64,000 nucleotides of DNA from Mycobacterium sp. 852002-51163_SCH5372311 (GTDB lineage Bacteria > Actinomycetota > Actinomycetes > Mycobacteriales > Mycobacteriaceae), in NCBI RefSeq assembly GCF_001667115.1, contig NZ_LZIJ01000027.1, forward strand, positions 25,773-89,772. The letters run 5' to 3'. This document shows positions 45,194 through 54,911 of this stretch, in pieces. Both the position numbers and the translations under genes were made by a program. Under the pieces are notes generated by a model that was not told the DNA's origin, searched no databases, and was given only the letters and a program-made list of their open reading frames with translations. The first letter of the stretch is position 1. Every line of letters starts with the position of its first letter.

Positions 45194-45988
45194 CTAGAGC
45201 TGAGGCGTCATATTCACGGAGGTAACGGTCGACATCCTGGTCACCAGCCAGCGGCCATGGTCGTCACGCGTCATGTTGACCCGGTAGGCCAGGTACAGCA
45301 GGCCTGGAATGTTCTTCTTCAGTGCACTTTTGGAAGTCGTGTTGGTGTACACGATCGCGACGGCGTTGGTGCCGACGAGCGATTCGACGGCCGCGCCGGT
45401 GACTTCGGTGCTGCTGGTGATCTTGTGCTGTTTGTAGGGCGACGCGATCTCGCTCATGACTTTGCGGTACTGGGCGGCAAAGTCGCCGGAGAGGTACTTC
45501 GCTGCCCGGTCGGCGAGGGTGTCGATGTTCTCCGGCGTGTATGACCACAGCGTCGTGATGGCGTCGGCCGCAGTGCGCGCCACCTTGAGTTTGGTTGCGA
45601 CAGTAGCGCGTTCGGATAGGTACGCCTGCATGGTTGCGCCCGCGAACGCCGCAGAGCCGACGAACAGCAGGCTCGCCACCAGCGCGATCGCGACGGCGAC
45701 GCGCTTCCCGAGCAGTCGCTTGGCGCGGGGATCACGGTCTTTCTTGCCCTTGGCCACCTTCTTGCCCTTGGCCGCCTTCTTGCCCTTGGGCGCGGGCTTC
45801 TTCTCGCGGTCCTTACCTTGCGCCGCGTCACCCTCGCCCTTTTCGGAGGCAGATCCGGATTCTTTAGTGGCAGCGGCGTTTTCGTCGGTTTCGGCTTGTT
45901 CGGTGTCGACTTCGGCGGTCTCGGTAACGTCGGTTCCTGACGAAGCGTCGACCGTCAGATCACCTGCAGCAGGCTGCTGATCTTCCAC
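45194..45988 (-). CDS. Mce1-associated membrane protein (Rv0178-like)
   Basis: A 264-residue Mas protein. Residues 1-85 are charged and disordered, with Glu-rich then Lys-rich parts (KGKKAAKGKKVAKGKKDRD). A single membrane segment VAIALVASLLFVGSAAFAG follows, then a periplasmic Mas domain (ATVATKLKVARTAADAITTL, GAAVESLVGTNAVAIVYTNT). Such proteins accompany Mce importers and probably stabilise the complex. Start GTG 45988 overlaps the upstream gene by 34 nt, tight coupling as last gene of the mce1 transcript. Confidence 0.9.
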   Translation of the reverse strand: MEDQQPAAGDLTVDASSGTDVTETAEVDTEQAETDENAAATKESGSASEKGEGDAAQGKDREKKPAPKGKKAAKGKKVAKGKKDRDPRAKRLLGKRVAVAIALVASLLFVGSAAFAGATMQAYLSERATVATKLKVARTAADAITTLWSYTPENIDTLADRAAKYLSGDFAAQYRKVMSEIASPYKQHKITSSTEVTGAAVESLVGTNAVAIVYTNTTSKSALKKNIPGLLYLAYRVNMTRDDHGRWLVTRMSTVTSVNMTPQL

Positions 45989-46518
45989 TGATTCCCTTCC
46001 TGCTTGGCGGTTACGGTCCAGCGATCGATGTTATGGAATACCTGGTTTTCATCGGCGGACTTGGAGGTGACGTCGGTGGCCACCAACACGGTGGCGGTGC
46101 CGTCGTCGTTCCACCGTTCCACGCCGGCCCCGTCGGTCAGGACGGTGCCGGTAGTCCGCTCGGCGCGGGCGATGGTGAGCAGTGTCTCGTTGGCCGTCTC
46201 CTGGAAGTGCTTGGCGAATTCGCCGGTGGCTTGCGCCAAGACCCGGTCGACGTAGTCGTTCGCGTGGTACGGATCGATGGTCGTGAAGCCCGTCATGAAC
46301 CAGGTCACGTAACTGAGCACCTCGCGGTCCTTCTGCGCGGCTCGCCGATGCGACTCATGGGAGATCAGCATCAGAGTGGATGCCGTGATCGCCGCCACCG
46401 TCAGCAGCACCACCACTGAGGCGATGAGCGGCCACTCCCACCGCCGCCTGGGCAACGGCGCAGCCTGCGCGCCCAGCAGCGGCCTCTCGTCGGGCCGAAA
46501 CTTGCGGCGAGGGCTCAT
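45955..46518 (-). CDS. Mce1-associated membrane protein (Rv0177-like)
   Basis: A 187-residue Mas protein: basic N-terminus (MSPRRKFRPDERPL), one membrane segment WPLIASVVVLLTVAAITAST, then a periplasmic domain with VLSYVTWFMTGFTTIDPYHA and SLLQVI at the end. Start ATG 46518 overlaps the upstream stop (ATGA), and its own end overlaps the next gene by 34 nt. Part of the mce1 operon; probable accessory subunit of the Mce1 fatty-acid importer. Confidence 0.92.
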   Translation of the reverse strand: MSPRRKFRPDERPLLGAQAAPLPRRRWEWPLIASVVVLLTVAAITASTLMLISHESHRRAAQKDREVLSYVTWFMTGFTTIDPYHANDYVDRVLAQATGEFAKHFQETANETLLTIARAERTTGTVLTDGAGVERWNDDGTATVLVATDVTSKSADENQVFHNIDRWTVTAKQEGNQWKISSLLQVI

Positions 46519-48119
46519 CTTCCCTCCCGCGGCGGTTTCGGCCTGGACAGAACGGTGAGGTCGTCAACGCGCCAACGGCCGTCCGCGCCTTTGACGAAAG
46601 CCACGCGAACACCGGCGGTGATATAGCGCTGGTCGGCCCCATCACCCCGGCGGCCATGCAGGAACACCAGCATCTTCGCCCAATCCGGACCAGCCGACTG
46701 AATCGCGCCGTCGGTCGCCCAGTACTCGTTGACCACCGGCTGCCCCTTTCGCACCACGTCCTGCTCGTGGGCAAGTTGTGGCCGATATTTGTCGGTAGCC
46801 AGCGATAGGGCACGGTCAAAATCCTGTTGCAAGGATTTCGGGTCGTACGTCAGCATCTGCGCCACCATCTTGGGGCCCTGAACCGCGATCTCCGCGCGCG
46901 TCCGGTCGGTCGCCTGTTGCTGGGTGTACACCACCGCATAACTGACGCGGGCGCCATCCATGCAGAGCGCCGCCGCGATCAGCACCGCCAGTGCGGTCCA
47001 GCGCCCGATGTTGCGCGGCCGGCGGTCGTGTTCGACGCGGTGTACCTCGGTGCCCACCAACATGTCGGCGAATGTCCGGCGATCGGGATCCCACAGTGGC
47101 CATAGCCATCCCACCAGCAACGAAGCGGTGTCAAGGAGATGGGCCACGTCGCGCAGCAGCAGCGTCCATGCCCCCGGTGCGCTGCCGTCGCGACGTAGCA
47201 CCGCGATTCCGCAGAACGCGCGACCCAGGCTCCAGCCGGTGACCACTGGCAGCAGCAACCTGTTGACCAGCATCAGTAGAAAGACAACCCCGCCAACGGA
47301 AAGACATATCCACCACCACGCGCTGTGCAGTGGCACGGTGAAGAAGACCAGCAGCATCGTGGTCACCACCGTCATCGCCGGCAGGACGTCGATCGCGAAA
47401 GCGCCCGCGCGAACGTGCCAGGGCGCCAGACGGGCCTCCCCGCCTGACTTGTGGATGATTACGGTGGTCCGATCGGTTTTCGGCGATTTGCTGAGCTTCG
47501 CCGCGCGGGCAATCTGCCCGATTCGGGACCCGGATTTCGGCGACTGGCGGAGCGTCGGCTCGGTCGCGACCTGCGGAACTCCCGTCCGGTACACCAAGAT
47601 CAGCGTCGCGGTCGTCAACAGCATCAGAGCGCTGAACGCGACAACCTGGATTGCGAACATCGTGTTGTACGACTTGATGAATTGATCCCAAGACTGGTTG
47701 TAGTCATGGTCGAACCACCAATACACGCCGTTGTACCTGAAGATGTCCTTGAAACCGACGTCCTTCTTGATGCGGGCGGGATAGTTGAAGTACCGCAGCA
47801 CCAACGACGTGATGTTGAGTCCGATCAAAGTGATCGCCGGGTAAACCACCAGAGCACGTCCGCTTCGGCGCTGCTTCATCAGCGCTATACCACCGGCCAC
47901 GATCAGGAGCCCCAACAAGATCTGCGCCAGGGACGAGACGATGACCCAAGGCAAGCGCCAGTCCTTGAAATCAGACCCTTTGACGCGCTCACCGGCCGTC
48001 CACATCAGCAAGCCGATCGGCCAGCAGGCGTGCACCAACCCGGCTACCACGGCGAGGACTCCCGCTACGCTGATGGCACCCCTGCCGCCAGACGACGCAA
48101 TGCGCGCCTGTAGACCCAT
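46515..48119 (-). CDS. RDD-domain Mce1-associated protein with extra N-terminal membrane module (Rv0176-like)
   Basis: A 534-residue protein in three parts. Residues 1-180 form a four-segment membrane module (GVLAVVAGLVHACWPIGLLM through VAFSALMLLTTATLILVYRT). Residues about 225-370 are an RDD domain (HVRAGAFAIDVLPAMTVVTT, DRRTFADMLVGTEV). The remainder is one membrane segment and a Mas-type periplasmic domain ending in RPKPPREGR. M. tuberculosis Rv0176 is about 322 residues by memory and lacks the first part, so this is a fusion or the ancestral long form. Start ATG 48119; 115 nt follow the upstream gene. Confidence 0.88.
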   Translation of the reverse strand: MGLQARIASSGGRGAISVAGVLAVVAGLVHACWPIGLLMWTAGERVKGSDFKDWRLPWVIVSSLAQILLGLLIVAGGIALMKQRRSGRALVVYPAITLIGLNITSLVLRYFNYPARIKKDVGFKDIFRYNGVYWWFDHDYNQSWDQFIKSYNTMFAIQVVAFSALMLLTTATLILVYRTGVPQVATEPTLRQSPKSGSRIGQIARAAKLSKSPKTDRTTVIIHKSGGEARLAPWHVRAGAFAIDVLPAMTVVTTMLLVFFTVPLHSAWWWICLSVGGVVFLLMLVNRLLLPVVTGWSLGRAFCGIAVLRRDGSAPGAWTLLLRDVAHLLDTASLLVGWLWPLWDPDRRTFADMLVGTEVHRVEHDRRPRNIGRWTALAVLIAAALCMDGARVSYAVVYTQQQATDRTRAEIAVQGPKMVAQMLTYDPKSLQQDFDRALSLATDKYRPQLAHEQDVVRKGQPVVNEYWATDGAIQSAGPDWAKMLVFLHGRRGDGADQRYITAGVRVAFVKGADGRWRVDDLTVLSRPKPPREGR

Positions 48120-48234
48120 TGGTTTCTCCCGGGAAGCCACTATCGAACCGCTGCTGATCACAACTCTGGCGCCAAGCTCGTGTTCGATGAGGCTTGGAAA
48201 ATCACCGTGGTCTGAGTTTCCTCGACCAGCAACG

Positions 48235-48936
48235 TCACTTCGTCACCGATTCGACCTTCGAAACCTTGTACTGTCCTTCCACGGGCATCATCGTCACCCG
48301 CAGCCGGTACCCGATTTCCTGGTTCTGGGCAGCACTGTTGGACACCTTGACGCGCAGCGCGACGAGGACATTGACCGAACCGTTGTTATTGGTGCGTTCG
48401 ACCGCGGCGCGATTGTCCACCACTTGGACATGCGCATTTGCGGCTTGATAAGCCTGCATGAGCATGCTGGTGTACATCAGGGCCTGGGAGCGATATTCGT
48501 CGGTGCCGCACTCGACGATCTTGCGTTCCGCCTCGGCCATCGCGCTGGTGTCCGGCGCCTGCGTCGCCGCGATGCAATCCGTCGCGGCTTTGAGTGCCGC
48601 CGCGTTGTTGCGCGCTATGGCCTGGCTTTCGTGGTGCGAACGCAACGCCAGATAGCCGCCGACGCCGAGGCCGGCGGCGGCCAGTAGCAGCGCGGCGGTG
48701 ATGGCGGCCAGCCAACCGCGACCCAGCCGCGATGGCTTACGCGCGGCCGCCGGTTGGTCGGCTGCGGTTCCGGACTCCGGTGGATCTTCGACCGTCGCCT
48801 CTGTGGTGGCCTGGTCAGTCTGCGATTCCGGGGAATCCTCGGTCTCGATCACGGTGGTGACCTGTTCTGCCTCGGATTCAGGTGAATCGTCCGCGTCGGT
48901 GGGGTTCAGCCGGCTGGTGCCAGCATCTCCTTCCAT
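48235..48936 (-). CDS. Mce1-associated membrane protein (Rv0175-like)
   Basis: A 233-residue Mas protein. The N-terminal 65 residues are acidic and repetitive, with three copies of a (T)x(D/E)SPES/PPES motif. One membrane segment LAAITAALLLAAAGLGVGGY and a periplasmic domain follow (DCIAATQAPDTSAMAEAERK, IGYRLRVTMMPVEGQYKVSK). Start ATG 48936 lies 31 nt inside mce1F, so translation is coupled. Probable accessory component of the Mce1 complex. Confidence 0.9.
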   Translation of the reverse strand: MEGDAGTSRLNPTDADDSPESEAEQVTTVIETEDSPESQTDQATTEATVEDPPESGTAADQPAAARKPSRLGRGWLAAITAALLLAAAGLGVGGYLALRSHHESQAIARNNAAALKAATDCIAATQAPDTSAMAEAERKIVECGTDEYRSQALMYTSMLMQAYQAANAHVQVVDNRAAVERTNNNGSVNVLVALRVKVSNSAAQNQEIGYRLRVTMMPVEGQYKVSKVESVTK

Positions 48937-50489
48937 CCGTCGTCTCCTGTTTTGGTCGAGTTTTCGACGGAGTACTTCACGCCGTCGGGCCCTACCACTT
49001 CGCCGCTCTGAGGGTTGTATATCGCCGTAGGGGGACCGCTCGGAGTGTAGACACACGGGTTGGGCTGTTGTCCGTTGCACTGCACGGTACCTGAACCGGG
49101 CCGTTGCAACGGGTCACTGGTCGGGGGTGGCGTCAGACCGCCGGGTGGTAGCCGGTCGGCGGGTGCAGGGTTCAGGCCGGTGTTGATCGACGGCGCCGGG
49201 ATTACCATGCCTGGCCGCACCGACTGATCGCAGCGAGCCGCAGGCGCCGGGCAGGTCAGGATCTGGTTCGGGTCGCCGTACCAGGGGTTGGTGCCCAGCG
49301 GGACGTACGGCTTAGGGTCGCGGCACTCGCGGGGTGTGGCGGCGCGCTTCCCCGGGACGTCGACACACGGAATGTTGCGCGATCCGCGCACGCTGTTCGC
49401 CGGGGTCTCCATCGGAATCTTGCAGTATGTACCGGTGGGCAGCGGCGCGAGGCTGGTGTCGGCCGGAGACCGCCATTCCGAAGCCGGGATGAAGCCGGTC
49501 AGGCAGGGCGGCGGCAGGTTGATCGACGGCGCGATGTCCAGTGCGGCCATGTTCGGGAACGGCGCGGACACCGTCTGCGCTATCGCCGCGCCCTGCGGCA
49601 GGAACACCAGCGCCTGCTCGACGCCCTTGTTGTAGCGCTTGAGCATGTCTATGACGACCTCGAGGTTCGCCAGCACCTGCGGCAGCGATTCCCGGACGTC
49701 ACTGAAAACCTCGTTGACCTGGTCGGCCGTCGGCGCGGCCTGACGCAGGATGCTGCGCAGGTTCTGGTCCCGTTGGGCAGATTGCCTGGCCAGGCTGTTC
49801 AGGTTGCGCGCCCAGCGCTCGATGGCGTCACCGGACTGCACCTGACTGTCGATCACCGGCCCGGAGTGCTGAATGATGTCGTTGACGTCGTTGATCTGGG
49901 TCTTGAAATCGCCGACGATCGCCTGGGTCGAGTCGACGAGCCGTTGCAGGGCCGGCCCCAACCCGCCGACCGACTGCGCCGTCTCGTCGAGCAGTGAACT
50001 GATCTTGTCCTTGGGCAGCTTCGCCAAACCGCGGTTAGCGGTGTCCAGCGCCGGCCCGATTTCCTCGGGCACGGTGTTCTTGCAATCCGGCCCCGAGCCG
50101 CAGGTGATGGTCTGTCCGTCGGCGTAGTACTTGCCCTGCTTGCCGCCTTTCGACACCAGGTCCAGGTACTGCTCACCGACCGCCGACACCGAATGCACGT
50201 TCGCGGTCGCGTCGAGCGGGATCTTGTAGTCGCTGTCGATGCTCATCGTGGCTTCGGCGCCGGTCTTGGTCGGTTCGACGGAGGTGACCTTGCCGATGGT
50301 GATGCCGCGATAGGTCACATTGGCCGTCGGGTACAGGCCACCCGATGCCGGCAACTCGGCCTTGAGGGTGTAGCGGCCGATGCCCACCAGGCTCGGAACA
50401 CGCAGGTAGTACACCCCCAGCACGAGCAGCACGACCACCGTCATGATCGAGAACAGGATCAGCTGGCGTCTGATGAAGGGAGTTAGCAT
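48906..50489 (-). CDS. mce1F: Mce1F, Mce family protein
   Basis: A 527-residue MCE protein, last substrate-binding subunit of the Mce1 lipid importer. An N-terminal uncleaved anchor (LILFSIMTVVVLLVLGVYYL) precedes the MCE/MlaD domain (YTLKAELPASGGLYPTANVT, YRGITIGKVTSV) and a long helical region (LDTANRGLAKLPKDKISSLL). The C-terminus is Pro-rich and Cys-containing. Six such proteins are thought to build a tunnel carrying fatty or mycolic acids across the periplasm. Start ATG 50489 overlaps mce1E by 7 nt. Confidence 0.96.
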   Translation of the reverse strand: MLTPFIRRQLILFSIMTVVVLLVLGVYYLRVPSLVGIGRYTLKAELPASGGLYPTANVTYRGITIGKVTSVEPTKTGAEATMSIDSDYKIPLDATANVHSVSAVGEQYLDLVSKGGKQGKYYADGQTITCGSGPDCKNTVPEEIGPALDTANRGLAKLPKDKISSLLDETAQSVGGLGPALQRLVDSTQAIVGDFKTQINDVNDIIQHSGPVIDSQVQSGDAIERWARNLNSLARQSAQRDQNLRSILRQAAPTADQVNEVFSDVRESLPQVLANLEVVIDMLKRYNKGVEQALVFLPQGAAIAQTVSAPFPNMAALDIAPSINLPPPCLTGFIPASEWRSPADTSLAPLPTGTYCKIPMETPANSVRGSRNIPCVDVPGKRAATPRECRDPKPYVPLGTNPWYGDPNQILTCPAPAARCDQSVRPGMVIPAPSINTGLNPAPADRLPPGGLTPPPTSDPLQRPGSGTVQCNGQQPNPCVYTPSGPPTAIYNPQSGEVVGPDGVKYSVENSTKTGDDGWKEMLAPAG

Positions 50490-51688
50490 TGCCCTCTCTC
50501 CGCCCTTTCCACCAGGGGCCCGCCGGGGGCGTCGTTCGGGTTCGACGTGTAGCGGACGTCGGGAATCATCGTCGCGGGGTCACGCCCGTACGACTGCTCG
50601 AGCGCGCGCAGGGCGCCGGACAATCCGGTACCGGTCAAGAACGCGTTGTCGACCGCGCTGTAGGTCACGTCCAATGTCAGGTTTACGTTCACATAGTCAC
50701 CGCGGAACATCTTCGGGACGGTGTCGATGTCGAACGGCTGGGTCAGGATCAACTTCAACGCGCCGATCAGGTACGGCGACGCTCGGCCGAGTTCCCGCAG
50801 CGGGCATTCCAGCGCCTGTAAATCGGTATGCAGGGGGCCGCGGGCTTCGCCCACGTATTGCGCGGTGACCTGACTCAGCCTGCCGACCGAATCGACAGCG
50901 TTGATCAGCAGATTCTGCGTGTCGGCGAAATGCTTGATCAGCGGCGGAACGTCGGTCAGCACCCGCTCGAGGACGTCGTTGCGGCCACCCACGTAGGTCA
51001 GCAGCCGGTTGGTCGAGTCGATCGCGTGCGTGATGTCGTCGCGCTGCTCGTTCAGCTGACGGGTGAAGGTGTCCAGCTTGCCGAGGAACGCGCGAATCTG
51101 CGGGCCGCGCCCGTTGAGAATGTTGTAGACCTCGTTCTGCAGCGTTTCCAGGTTCGGGATTCCGCCGCCGCGCAAGACCAGCGAGAGACTCGCCAGTGTC
51201 TGCTCGGTCGTCGGGAAGGCCGACGAATTCTTCAGCGGGATGGTGCACGGCCCCTTCTTGCCGTCCGGCCCGACGCAGCCATCGCTGAGCAGCCCCGGCG
51301 AGGGATTCGGCGGCGAGAGCAGCTCTACGTGCTGAGATCCCAGCAAACTGGTCTGGCCGATCCTGGCCATCGCGTTCTTGGGCAGCTTGGCGGTCTTGCT
51401 GACACCGAGAGTCAGGGTGGCGATCCAGTTCTTCAGCTCGATGGCCTTGATCGAGCCGACGAACACGTCGGCGACCATCACCTTGCTGTTGCCGTTGATG
51501 GCCAGCGTGTCCGGCATCTGCACATAGACCGTGTAGGAGTCCGCCCCGCTGCCCGGGCCGCCCGGAATCGTGACGTTCGAGATACCCCGCCAGCCGCATG
51601 AGCTCAACATCAGTGCGGCTACCAGCAGCACCAGACCCTGCCACGCCCGGCGGCGGAGCAGACTGGTCACGCGCGTCGCCCGGTTCAC
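50483..51688 (-). CDS. mce1E: Mce1E (LprK) lipoprotein, Mce family
   Basis: A 401-residue MCE lipoprotein. Lipobox LMLSSC puts the lipidated Cys at residue 31 after a basic, hydrophobic signal peptide (WQGLVLLVAALMLSSC). The MCE domain (YTVYVQMPDTLAINGNSKVM, VADVFVGSIKAI) is followed by helices with LNEQRDDITHAIDSTNRLL. It is the lipoprotein member of the six-subunit Mce1 tunnel. Start GTG 51688 overlaps the mce1D stop (GTGA). Confidence 0.96.
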   Translation of the reverse strand: MNRATRVTSLLRRRAWQGLVLLVAALMLSSCGWRGISNVTIPGGPGSGADSYTVYVQMPDTLAINGNSKVMVADVFVGSIKAIELKNWIATLTLGVSKTAKLPKNAMARIGQTSLLGSQHVELLSPPNPSPGLLSDGCVGPDGKKGPCTIPLKNSSAFPTTEQTLASLSLVLRGGGIPNLETLQNEVYNILNGRGPQIRAFLGKLDTFTRQLNEQRDDITHAIDSTNRLLTYVGGRNDVLERVLTDVPPLIKHFADTQNLLINAVDSVGRLSQVTAQYVGEARGPLHTDLQALECPLRELGRASPYLIGALKLILTQPFDIDTVPKMFRGDYVNVNLTLDVTYSAVDNAFLTGTGLSGALRALEQSYGRDPATMIPDVRYTSNPNDAPGGPLVERAERGQC

Positions 51689-53334
51689 TGACCCGCTCCT
51701 GCCTCAGCCGGCAGCGGCGCTCCGACCGGTGCGGGTGCCGGCGCGTTCCCCGGGCCTGGGCCCGGTGTCGGGGCGACGGGCCCCGGACGGACTTCCGGCG
51801 CCGGCGCCGGCGGCTGGACCGGCACCGGCGCAACCAACCCGATGGGCGGCAGGATCGGGTTCTCGTCGTACGCGTTCGGCGGCCCGGGTGGGGTCTGCAA
51901 GGTCGACTGGACAGGCTGGATGTTCGGGCCGCCCATGAGTTCGGATAGCGATTCGGGAGTCATCAGCCCGGCCGTGATCGGCCCCACCTGGGTTCCTTGC
52001 ATCCCGGGGGCGACGATCCAACCCGTTTGCGTATTGCGGTGCGACAACGGCGTATCCGGCACCCAGATACCCGGAACGGTGGTGTCCTTGTAGCCGTTCG
52101 GCGGTTGCAGCCGCGGTTCGGAGTATGCGACTTCCTTCGGCAGCGTCTCGGCCGTGCTGAACAGGTTCACCCCGAACGGAAGGTAATTGAACTTGATCGC
52201 GTCCAGAATCGGCGCCAGATACTGCGCACACAGTTCGGCCGACTCCTGATAACCCAGCCTGCTGCCGGCCTGGATCGAGCTGCAGATGAACTGCATCGGG
52301 TTGGCGAAGTTGGTGATGGCCGGAATGGCCACAACCGAACCGTGCGACGGGTGGTAGATCTGATTGACGTTCGCCGCGGCTGTCGGAAGGACGTGCAGGG
52401 CCGTTTCCAACCCGTTCAGCGGCTCCGACTGAAGCAGCGTGTTCGTCACGATCTCCAGGTTCTTGACGTCGGTGGACAGCACCTCACGGTTCTTGTCGAG
52501 GAACGGTCGCACGGTGGTGAGCAGCGAGTCGATCTGCTGTATCGCGTTGGACAGGTCCTGGTCGGAGTGCGTGAGCCGGGTGGTGAACGACGCCAGGTTC
52601 TGGTTCAACGCGACGAACTGCTGGTCATCCTGGTGCAGCGCGTTGACGAAGAGCGCCAGGCTGCGCACCACCGCAAAGAAGTCGCCGCGGCCCTCGTTCA
52701 ACGCGTTCAACGCCTGCGAGAGGTTGTTCAGCGTGGTGTTGAACTGCTTGCCCTTGCCGGCCAGCCCATTGGCGAACGACTCGATGACTTCACCGAAGGG
52801 CCCCTCGCGCTGGAGAACCGTGCAGCCCTCCCCGGATTCCCGCGGGCAGGTCGGACCCAGCTGGGAAATGATGTGCGTGATGTTGTTGCGCAGCTCGTCC
52901 CATTCCGTCGGCACTTTGGTGCGCTCGATCGGGATCACCGCGTTGTCGCGCAGCACCGGGCCACCTTTGTAGGGCGGCTCCAATTGAATGCTTCGCGATG
53001 CCACCAGGGTGGGGTTGAGGATCACCGCCTGGGCATCCGCCGGGACTTTGTATTTGTTCTCGTAGTGGAAAACAACCTTCATCTTGTCGCCGGCCGGCTC
53101 GATGCTGTCGATCGCGCCGACCTTCAAGCCCATGATCTGGACCTTGTCACCGGCATAGAGAGCGTTCGCGGCCGGGAAGTATGCGGTGACGCTGTTAGTC
53201 GTCAGCTTCTGGAAAAGGTTCCAGCCGACGTACGCCGCGACGAGCCCCAGTACCACCACCAGTGATCCGATGATCACCGATGCCCGCGACATCTGCGGCA
53301 ACTTGATGTTGCGGATATCGAAGATGGTGCTCAA
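51685..53334 (-). CDS. mce1D: Mce1D, Mce family protein
   Basis: A 549-residue MCE protein. Anchor segment ASVIIGSLVVVLGLVAAYVG, MCE domain (VTAYFPAANALYAGDKVQIM, GLKVGAIDSIEPAG), helical tunnel region with LTHSDQDLSNAIQQIDSLL, and a C-terminal tail from about residue 440 very rich in Pro, Ala and Gly. The start is TTG 53334 overlapping the mce1C stop (TTGA), an unusual start codon that may lower its expression relative to neighbours. Subunit of the Mce1 importer. Confidence 0.95.
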   Translation of the reverse strand: MSTIFDIRNIKLPQMSRASVIIGSLVVVLGLVAAYVGWNLFQKLTTNSVTAYFPAANALYAGDKVQIMGLKVGAIDSIEPAGDKMKVVFHYENKYKVPADAQAVILNPTLVASRSIQLEPPYKGGPVLRDNAVIPIERTKVPTEWDELRNNITHIISQLGPTCPRESGEGCTVLQREGPFGEVIESFANGLAGKGKQFNTTLNNLSQALNALNEGRGDFFAVVRSLALFVNALHQDDQQFVALNQNLASFTTRLTHSDQDLSNAIQQIDSLLTTVRPFLDKNREVLSTDVKNLEIVTNTLLQSEPLNGLETALHVLPTAAANVNQIYHPSHGSVVAIPAITNFANPMQFICSSIQAGSRLGYQESAELCAQYLAPILDAIKFNYLPFGVNLFSTAETLPKEVAYSEPRLQPPNGYKDTTVPGIWVPDTPLSHRNTQTGWIVAPGMQGTQVGPITAGLMTPESLSELMGGPNIQPVQSTLQTPPGPPNAYDENPILPPIGLVAPVPVQPPAPAPEVRPGPVAPTPGPGPGNAPAPAPVGAPLPAEAGAGQ

Positions 53335-54911
53335 TTCTGGCTACCTCCCGTCAATCCGCTACCACCCGCTCCACCCGGGTTGATGAACGGCGCCGGCAGT
53401 TGCGGCCCCGGTCCCGGTGGCGCCGGCGGACCCGGCGGCAGGCCCGGCGCGAAGGTCGACGGCGGTGCCGGCGGCGCCTGGTCGGTGCGTGCGAGCGGAG
53501 GCGCGCCAGGGATCGGCACCGGGGTGCCGGGGACGCCCGGAGCTTCCTGACCGGGGCGAGCGCTGCCCGGTATGCCCGGAGTGGGCGGCAGGCCGTCCGG
53601 GTTCGGCGGCGAGACCTGCACGTCGAGCGGAACCGGGAAGCCACCGGGTATCGGGCCGTACGGACCTTGCATCGCCCCCGCACATGGCAGCGGATTCCAC
53701 GGGCGCGGCAGCCCCTCGTCGCCGACGGTGACATTGCCGCCGGGGTTCGCCGGCGTGTACGAGCACGGTGATCCAGGTCCGACGGCCGGTCCCGGGTGAT
53801 CGGGCGTGCCTTCCAGCACCCGCGGTGCCGGCGGCGGCGCACCGTTGGGGAACCGGGTGCCATTGGGGTCGGGCCACCGGAACTCGGGCAGACCGGCGCT
53901 ACGCCAGAAGTTCTCCGGGTCCAGGCCGCGCTTCTTGAACGCGGCGTCGATGAACGGCTGCACGATCTGACCCGGGAAGAGGTTGTGCAGGACCACTTTG
54001 AAGAACGGGCCGGAACCGATCGCCTCGTTCAGCGACGGCAGGAACTTGCCGACCTCGACCAGGCCGGTAGCCAGATCGTCTTTGCGTTGCACCAGGGTCT
54101 CGCTGACCGTGCGCAGCTGTTCGAGCACGTGGTTCAGGTTCGGGTTTTCGTTGATGAAACCCGACAGCTGCTCAGAGAACGACGAGATGTTGCTCAGCAA
54201 CGCGTCGATCGCGCGGCCGCGCTCTTCGAATGCTGCCAGCAATGTCTTCGCGTTGACCAACAGCCGGTCCACCTGTTGGCTACGGTCGCCCAGGACGCTG
54301 GCGACCTGGTTGGCCTGGGCAAGCAGATGCTTGATCTCCTCGTCGCGCTTGCCGATCGTGTCGGAGAACTTGGCTACACCGTCGAGCGTCGCGCTCAGGT
54401 GCGGATAGGTCTGGTCGATGGTCTGTGACAACACGTGCAGCGACTCTTTGACCGAGCTGATGTCCCAGTCTTTGGCGGCCTTGGTGACGTCGAAGAACGC
54501 GTCGTAGATCTGGTAGGGCGTAGTGCTCTGTCCGATCGGCAAGGTGGCGTTCGGCGCCAGCAGCTTGTTGCCCCGCGCCTCGATCTCGAGGACTTTCTTA
54601 CCCAGGATGGTGTCGGTGCGCACCGCAAGCCGGCTCTCGGTGCCGATGCGGTTGGTGCCGATCGAGAACTTCATCACGATGTGGTCACCGTCGATCTTGA
54701 GTTCCTCGACCTTGCCGACTTCCATGCCGGCAATGCGTACCTTGTCGCCCTTGTTGAGCCCCCCGGTGTCGCTGAACTGCCCAAAGTAGCTGGGCCGCGC
54801 GAAGATCATCGGCACGCTGGTGAAGCTCTGGCCGACGCCGATGACCAAGATGGTCACCACGATGCCCATCAGCCCGATGTGAAGTCGGTTCGGAGGTTCG
54901 AGAGTTCTCAT
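53331..54911 (-). CDS. mce1C: Mce1C, Mce family protein
   Basis: A 526-residue MCE protein. Anchor LHIGLMGIVVTILVIGVGQS, MCE domain (SYFGQFSDTGGLNKGDKVRI, AGMEVGKVEEL), helical region (QVASVLGDRSQQVDRLLVNA) and a Pro/Gly-rich C-terminal third. ATG 54911 (MRTLEPPNRL) overlaps the mce1B stop (ATGA) and is preferred to the frame's earlier in-frame start at 54923. Subunit of the Mce1 lipid importer. Confidence 0.96.
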   Translation of the reverse strand: MRTLEPPNRLHIGLMGIVVTILVIGVGQSFTSVPMIFARPSYFGQFSDTGGLNKGDKVRIAGMEVGKVEELKIDGDHIVMKFSIGTNRIGTESRLAVRTDTILGKKVLEIEARGNKLLAPNATLPIGQSTTPYQIYDAFFDVTKAAKDWDISSVKESLHVLSQTIDQTYPHLSATLDGVAKFSDTIGKRDEEIKHLLAQANQVASVLGDRSQQVDRLLVNAKTLLAAFEERGRAIDALLSNISSFSEQLSGFINENPNLNHVLEQLRTVSETLVQRKDDLATGLVEVGKFLPSLNEAIGSGPFFKVVLHNLFPGQIVQPFIDAAFKKRGLDPENFWRSAGLPEFRWPDPNGTRFPNGAPPPAPRVLEGTPDHPGPAVGPGSPCSYTPANPGGNVTVGDEGLPRPWNPLPCAGAMQGPYGPIPGGFPVPLDVQVSPPNPDGLPPTPGIPGSARPGQEAPGVPGTPVPIPGAPPLARTDQAPPAPPSTFAPGLPPGPPAPPGPGPQLPAPFINPGGAGGSGLTGGSQN

